This document shows positions 60,813-64,000 of a stretch of 64,000 bases of DNA, piece after piece; the first letter of the stretch is position 1; each line of letters opens with the position of its first letter. The position numbers and the translations under genes are program-made. Source of the stretch: Hoeflea_A sp965249925 (GTDB lineage Bacteria > Pseudomonadota > Alphaproteobacteria > Rhizobiales > Rhizobiaceae); assembly GCA_965249925.1 (NCBI GenBank), contig OZ252260.1, positions 1,860,001 to 1,924,000 of the forward strand. The letters run 5' to 3'. The notes beneath the pieces are model-generated. The model made no database searches. It had not been told where the DNA came from and saw only the letters and a program-made list of their open reading frames with translations.

Positions 60813-62294
60813 TTAGAACACAATGCTTTCGACGTCGCTCATGTCGACGGTATCTTCCGGATAGATTGGCCGCCTTTTTTGAAAGGGCACAATGCCCGCC
60901 CGATAGTTAGAGATTCCCGGGGTGTCGATCACGATACAGCGACCGGTCTTGGCGAACGACAGCTTGAAGTGATGGCCCGATTTGGTAACCACCACGTCGA
61001 ACTCAGCCGGATCGGCACCCTGGCTGCGGAAGGCCTCGGGATCTTGGGTGAGACCGGGTAGACTTGTTGCCAAGACAGTGATTTTACCGGTCCGAAGCAG
61101 CGCAGTATCGCCAAGCACAGCTGGTTCCCCGGCCAGGAACGGGCCTTCCTGCACAAACTTTCCATCACCCAGAGCCAGCACATGCCAATCCGCTTCCACC
61201 GGCGTCACCCCTTCCGAGAAGCGGCCGCCGACAGCGCAGCTCATCGTCCCTCCGACCCCGACATCGCTGGCTACGCGCACTGCGTCTGGATCGGTTACCG
61301 GCACCAATGCGCGAACGTCCGGCCAGTCGGTCAACAATTCACGCAAAACCGCCGTGCCGTCGCCGGGCGTCCCGGCAAGCACCCGGTCGCCCTGATCGCC
61401 GAGGATCACCGGAGGCGCGATTACGCAGGCCTTCAAGTCTGATATCACGGATGCCAGCGACGGCAGTTCGTGGGTGAATTCATCGCGCACGTCCCAAAAG
61501 GCGCGTGCCAGGGTTTCAACGGCTTCGCACGCAGCGTCCGGATCGTTGTCGGCAATCGCCGTTATACACTGCCCTCCGTTTGGCGCATCGACGAGGGTGG
61601 TCGTGTTGTAGATGGAAATGTCGAGCAGATTGCTTGTGCGGTCGATCAGTTCGCGGCGCCGGATGTGCAGGCGCGCAAGCGGGCCGTCTCCGGTTTCCAT
61701 GCGCGCGCCGATGATCAGCGGCAGCCAGATCGCTGCGGTCATCGGCTTGATCGCCCCGTCGAGAAGTCGCAGTAAAAGTTCGGCTGCCTTGGCGCCGGCT
61801 TCGGCATAATCGGTATGTGGGTTCTCCTTGCACGCGACGATGATGTCGGCACTGCGCAGCATGGTCTCTGTCACATAGGCATGGAGATCAAGGTTCGCGG
61901 CGATCGGGACGTCCGGTCCAACCACTTTGCGCAAGGTCGACAACAGATCGCCCTCCGGATCGTCGAGGGTTTGCGTGATCATAGCGCCATGCAAATCCAG
62001 ATAAATACCGTCCGGTTTGACGGCTTGCGCGGTATCGACGATCTCTGATCTAATCCTCGCGTAGAAGCCATCATCAACTGGCCCGCCGGGCGGTGCGATC
62101 GCCGTTGCGACCGGCAGCAGCGTCACGGGCTGCTTGTCCAGATAGCGGAACGCACCGCCGAGGCCGGCGTTGGATATGCGTGCCTTGGCAAGCACCGCCT
62201 CGCCGCGCGTGACGGCAAAACTGCTCTCGCCGGTGATAAGGGAACTGAAGCTGTTTCCTTCATGAAACAGTCCGGCAAGCAAAACTTTCTTCAT
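60813..62294 (-). CDS. M81/MlrC-family metallohydrolase
   Basis: A 493-residue protein of the microcystin-LR degradation protein C family. The N-terminal LLAGLFHEGNSFSS contains the conserved His, with DGIYLDLHGAM, IAANLDLHAYV and CKENPHTDYAEAGAKAAELL as metal and family blocks. Most members have no known substrate and sit beside ABC transporters. A second Met (62306) lies directly after AGGAG; the ATG at 62294 is preferred. It is divergent from a binding-protein gene with a palindromic operator between. Confidence 0.87.
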   Translation of the reverse strand: MKKVLLAGLFHEGNSFSSLITGESSFAVTRGEAVLAKARISNAGLGGAFRYLDKQPVTLLPVATAIAPPGGPVDDGFYARIRSEIVDTAQAVKPDGIYLDLHGAMITQTLDDPEGDLLSTLRKVVGPDVPIAANLDLHAYVTETMLRSADIIVACKENPHTDYAEAGAKAAELLLRLLDGAIKPMTAAIWLPLIIGARMETGDGPLARLHIRRRELIDRTSNLLDISIYNTTTLVDAPNGGQCITAIADNDPDAACEAVETLARAFWDVRDEFTHELPSLASVISDLKACVIAPPVILGDQGDRVLAGTPGDGTAVLRELLTDWPDVRALVPVTDPDAVRVASDVGVGGTMSCAVGGRFSEGVTPVEADWHVLALGDGKFVQEGPFLAGEPAVLGDTALLRTGKITVLATSLPGLTQDPEAFRSQGADPAEFDVVVTKSGHHFKLSFAKTGRCIVIDTPGISNYRAGIVPFQKRRPIYPEDTVDMSDVESIVF

Positions 62295-62315
62295 GTGCTC
62301 AGCCATCTCCTATGG

Positions 62316-62376
62316 TGCATCAAATTTGCTGCATTTGCTGATATTGACATTTTTTTCCAATTGATGTTGCATCAAA
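62316..62376. promoter_or_regulatory. Palindrome and repeated half-site between MlrC-type and binding-protein genes
   Basis: TTGATG-TTG-CATCAA at 62361-62375 is a perfect 6+6 inverted repeat. Nine bases (TGCATCAAA) occur at 62368-62376 and again at 62316-62324, 52 bp apart, about five helical turns. No regulator gene lies inside the window to the right. Confidence 0.6.
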
Positions 62377-62431
62377 ATACAAATTCAAGACCAAAATCAA
62401 GTTTGGCACCGTTCTAGAGGGAGAAGTCACC

Positions 62432-63529
62432 ATGAGCATAAAGCCAAAACGCAAACTGACACCGGGCCGCTGTGTAGTGGCGGCCATGGGCTGTCTGATA
62501 TCCGCTGGCATCAGTCTTGCCGCGATGCCGGCAATGGCCAGCGAGCGGTTGGTCATGGCGACCACCGGCGGCAGCTATCAGAGGATCATGGAGGAGCACG
62601 TTTTCGGTCCCTTCACGGAAGAGACCGGTATTGAAGTCCTGTTTGTCAGCGGCGCGCTCGGTGAACGCTGGGCCAAGATCCAGGCGATGACAGATGCCGG
62701 AAACTTCGAATGGGATCTGATGGAAGCAGGATCGGCGGATGTGTTCGATCCCGAAAAGCAGGGCTATCTGGTGGATCTCGGCGAAAACTGTGCCAAGGTT
62801 CCGAAGGCCTTCAGCGATGGTGCCCCGGCGACGTGTCATCGCTACGGTGTTCTGCCGGCGCTCGGTGCAACGCTGCTCACAGCCAATACCAGTTCCTTCG
62901 AAGATGGCACGGTGCCGTCGAACTGGACCGAATTCTGGGACGTTGAGAACTTTCCAGGCCCACGCGCCCTGCAGAATTTCGGAACGCCTTGGCGCGTGCT
63001 GGTGGGTGCGCTTGCGGCCGATGGCGTGCCGCTTGACGAGATATTTCCGCTCGATCTTGACCGCGCCTTCCGCAAACTCGACGAGATCCGACCACATGTA
63101 ACGGTTTGGTGGAACAGCGGTGATCAGATCCAGCGCGCCTTCCGCGAGGGTGAAGTCGTCGCCGGATTGATCTGGGGCACCCGCCTCGGCTTCCTGCAGC
63201 AGGAAGGAATTCCGCTTGTGCCTATCTGGGACGGGGCGACACTCAACTCTGCGCATTGGGTCGTCTTCAAGGACGGCCCCAACAAGGACAACGCTCTAAA
63301 GCTCCTGAACTGGTATTTCGACAACCCCGAAGCGCAACATGCGTTCGCGGTCGCCGGTAATCTGGCGCCATCAACCAAGTCGGCCGTCGAATTCTTCTCA
63401 CCTGAAGAGCAGGTCCATCAACCCACCTATCCCGACAATATCGACGGAATCATTCCCGTAGATCCCATCTGGCTGGCAGAGAACCGCGATGAGATGCTGG
63501 AACGCTGGAACGCCTGGTTGGCACAATAG
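62432..63529 (+). CDS. Periplasmic binding protein, polyamine/iron-transporter type
   Basis: A 365-residue binding protein with a signal peptide (ending AMPAMASER). The fold shows LVMATTGGSYQRIMEEHVFGPF, LPALGATLLTANTS and VTVWWNSGDQIQRAFREGEV. It resembles the 28853-29965 protein only at family level. The transporter permease and ATPase genes are not present before the window ends. Ligand unknown. Confidence 0.9.
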   Translation: MSIKPKRKLTPGRCVVAAMGCLISAGISLAAMPAMASERLVMATTGGSYQRIMEEHVFGPFTEETGIEVLFVSGALGERWAKIQAMTDAGNFEWDLMEAGSADVFDPEKQGYLVDLGENCAKVPKAFSDGAPATCHRYGVLPALGATLLTANTSSFEDGTVPSNWTEFWDVENFPGPRALQNFGTPWRVLVGALAADGVPLDEIFPLDLDRAFRKLDEIRPHVTVWWNSGDQIQRAFREGEVVAGLIWGTRLGFLQQEGIPLVPIWDGATLNSAHWVVFKDGPNKDNALKLLNWYFDNPEAQHAFAVAGNLAPSTKSAVEFFSPEEQVHQPTYPDNIDGIIPVDPIWLAENRDEMLERWNAWLAQ

Positions 63530-63689
63530 GTAGCAGCTGACCGTGCGGTCGACGCAAGTCGGCCGTGCGGTCACCTGCAGGCACGACCACGCGCGGGCAG
63601 GCGCGAGGTGGTGCACGAATTCCCGTGTTGCTGTAGACCCAAGTGGTCCTAACGTGGCACAGACTGTCGGGTGGCGAGGCGATACTCAG

Positions 63690-64000
63690 GTGCGATCAGG
63701 CTCACAGGACCGGTGGAAAAAAAGGCCGGAAGGATCGAACTGGGGCGACTTTGGGCCGAACGACGCACTGGGGACCCTGAATTATCTCACGGCAGAAGCA
63801 GTCCGGCGGGCGCGCGACGAAATCCGCGAGGGCCGGCTTTTCTGTTTGTCGCTACCGCTCGATCGCCCGGGCCGCCAGGTGCTCAATCCCAGACGCAGGC
63901 CACCGATTGTCCGGCCTACCATGCGGGGCAATGACCCGAACTATAATTTCGAGCTCGCAAAGCTTCAGCCTGGAACGACAGACGTCATCAGCGATGATCA
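63690..64000 (+). CDS. Cyclase-family (kynurenine formamidase-like) hydrolase, 3' end outside window
   Basis: The open frame from a GTG at 63690 runs to the window edge without a stop (103 codons seen). It has the family opening RWKKRPEGSNWGDFGPNDAL and EIREGRLFCLSLPLD, with NPRRRPPIVRPTMRG next; the metal-binding HxGTHxD motif lies beyond the edge. Start is uncertain: an in-frame GTG at 63654 is also open. It is downstream of the binding-protein gene in the same direction, so it may belong to the same catabolic operon. Confidence 0.8.
   Translation, partial: MRSGSQDRWKKRPEGSNWGDFGPNDALGTLNYLTAEAVRRARDEIREGRLFCLSLPLDRPGRQVLNPRRRPPIVRPTMRGNDPNYNFELAKLQPGTTDVISDD

Noticed and set aside
63541..63572. 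Direct repeat CCGTGCGGTC at 63541 and 63563
   Set aside because: Only two copies in a short GC-rich gap; too little to call a repeat array or an operator.
1..64000. CRISPR array or prophage
   Set aside because: No regularly spaced repeats, integrase, capsid or tail genes were seen; the tRNA-Gly 3' end has no noticed second copy.

Overview
The window looks like a chromosomal segment of a GC-rich alphaproteobacterium, probably of the Hyphomicrobiales/Rhizobiales. That is an inference from protein style, from the gene order ychJ / trm112 / LON-domain / thioredoxin-TPR / prolyl-tRNA deacylase, and from rhizobial-type sugar ABC operons. No rRNA or other phylogenetic marker is present. One tRNA (Gly, anticodon GCC) was found, and no CRISPR array.

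Left part (1-21.5 kb), mostly housekeeping: an ammonium-transporter gene cut by the window edge and a glnK-amtB pair, each unit preceded by a sigma-54-like promoter of the same variant form; tesB; a UbiH-type hydroxylase; a parDE toxin-antitoxin pair that follows an inverted-repeat element and a decayed copy of the hydroxylase 3' end; a TetR-controlled HlyD/ABC efflux operon with a perfect 28-bp operator; a c556-like cytochrome; two YeeE/YedE half-transporters behind an AT-rich operator; the complete ADP-heptose synthesis set with two heptosyltransferases (gmhB, gmhA, hldE on minus; hldD, waaF, waaC on plus); and the block ychJ, TetR, trm112, LON-domain, thioredoxin-TPR, prolyl-tRNA deacylase. 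tRNA-Gly closes this part.

Middle (21.5-50 kb), accessory in character: a truncated, frameshifted regulator beside the tRNA; an AraC regulator; a catabolic-looking cluster of metallo-hydrolase, Hri1-like protein, cysteine hydrolase, four-gene polyamine-type ABC transporter and 2-oxoglutarate oxygenase; then an unfamiliar cell-envelope module of four genes. These encode a vWA protein with five PGxY repeats, a small secreted protein, a coiled-coil outer-membrane barrel, and a LuxR-type regulator carrying an apparently dead hydrolase domain. Two near-identical palindromes lie upstream of its two parts. This module is the best candidate for an undescribed system. Next come a CadC-like regulator with a divergent exported helical protein, a methyltransferase, and a LysR / RND efflux / OsmC locus in which the adaptor protein has an added four-helix membrane domain.

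Right part (50-64 kb), sugar catabolism: a tightly coupled L-rhamnose operon of the non-phosphorylating type (dehydrogenase candidates, lactonase, L-rhamnonate dehydratase, DapA-family aldolase, complete ABC importer, GntR/FadR regulator) with a divergent aldo/keto reductase and RhaM mutarotase, and a FadR-type operator between them. The end holds an MlrC-family hydrolase, a divergent periplasmic binding protein and the start of a cyclase-family hydrolase, around a palindromic operator. Remnants of a patatin-type gene and of a CadC-like regulator mark past rearrangements.
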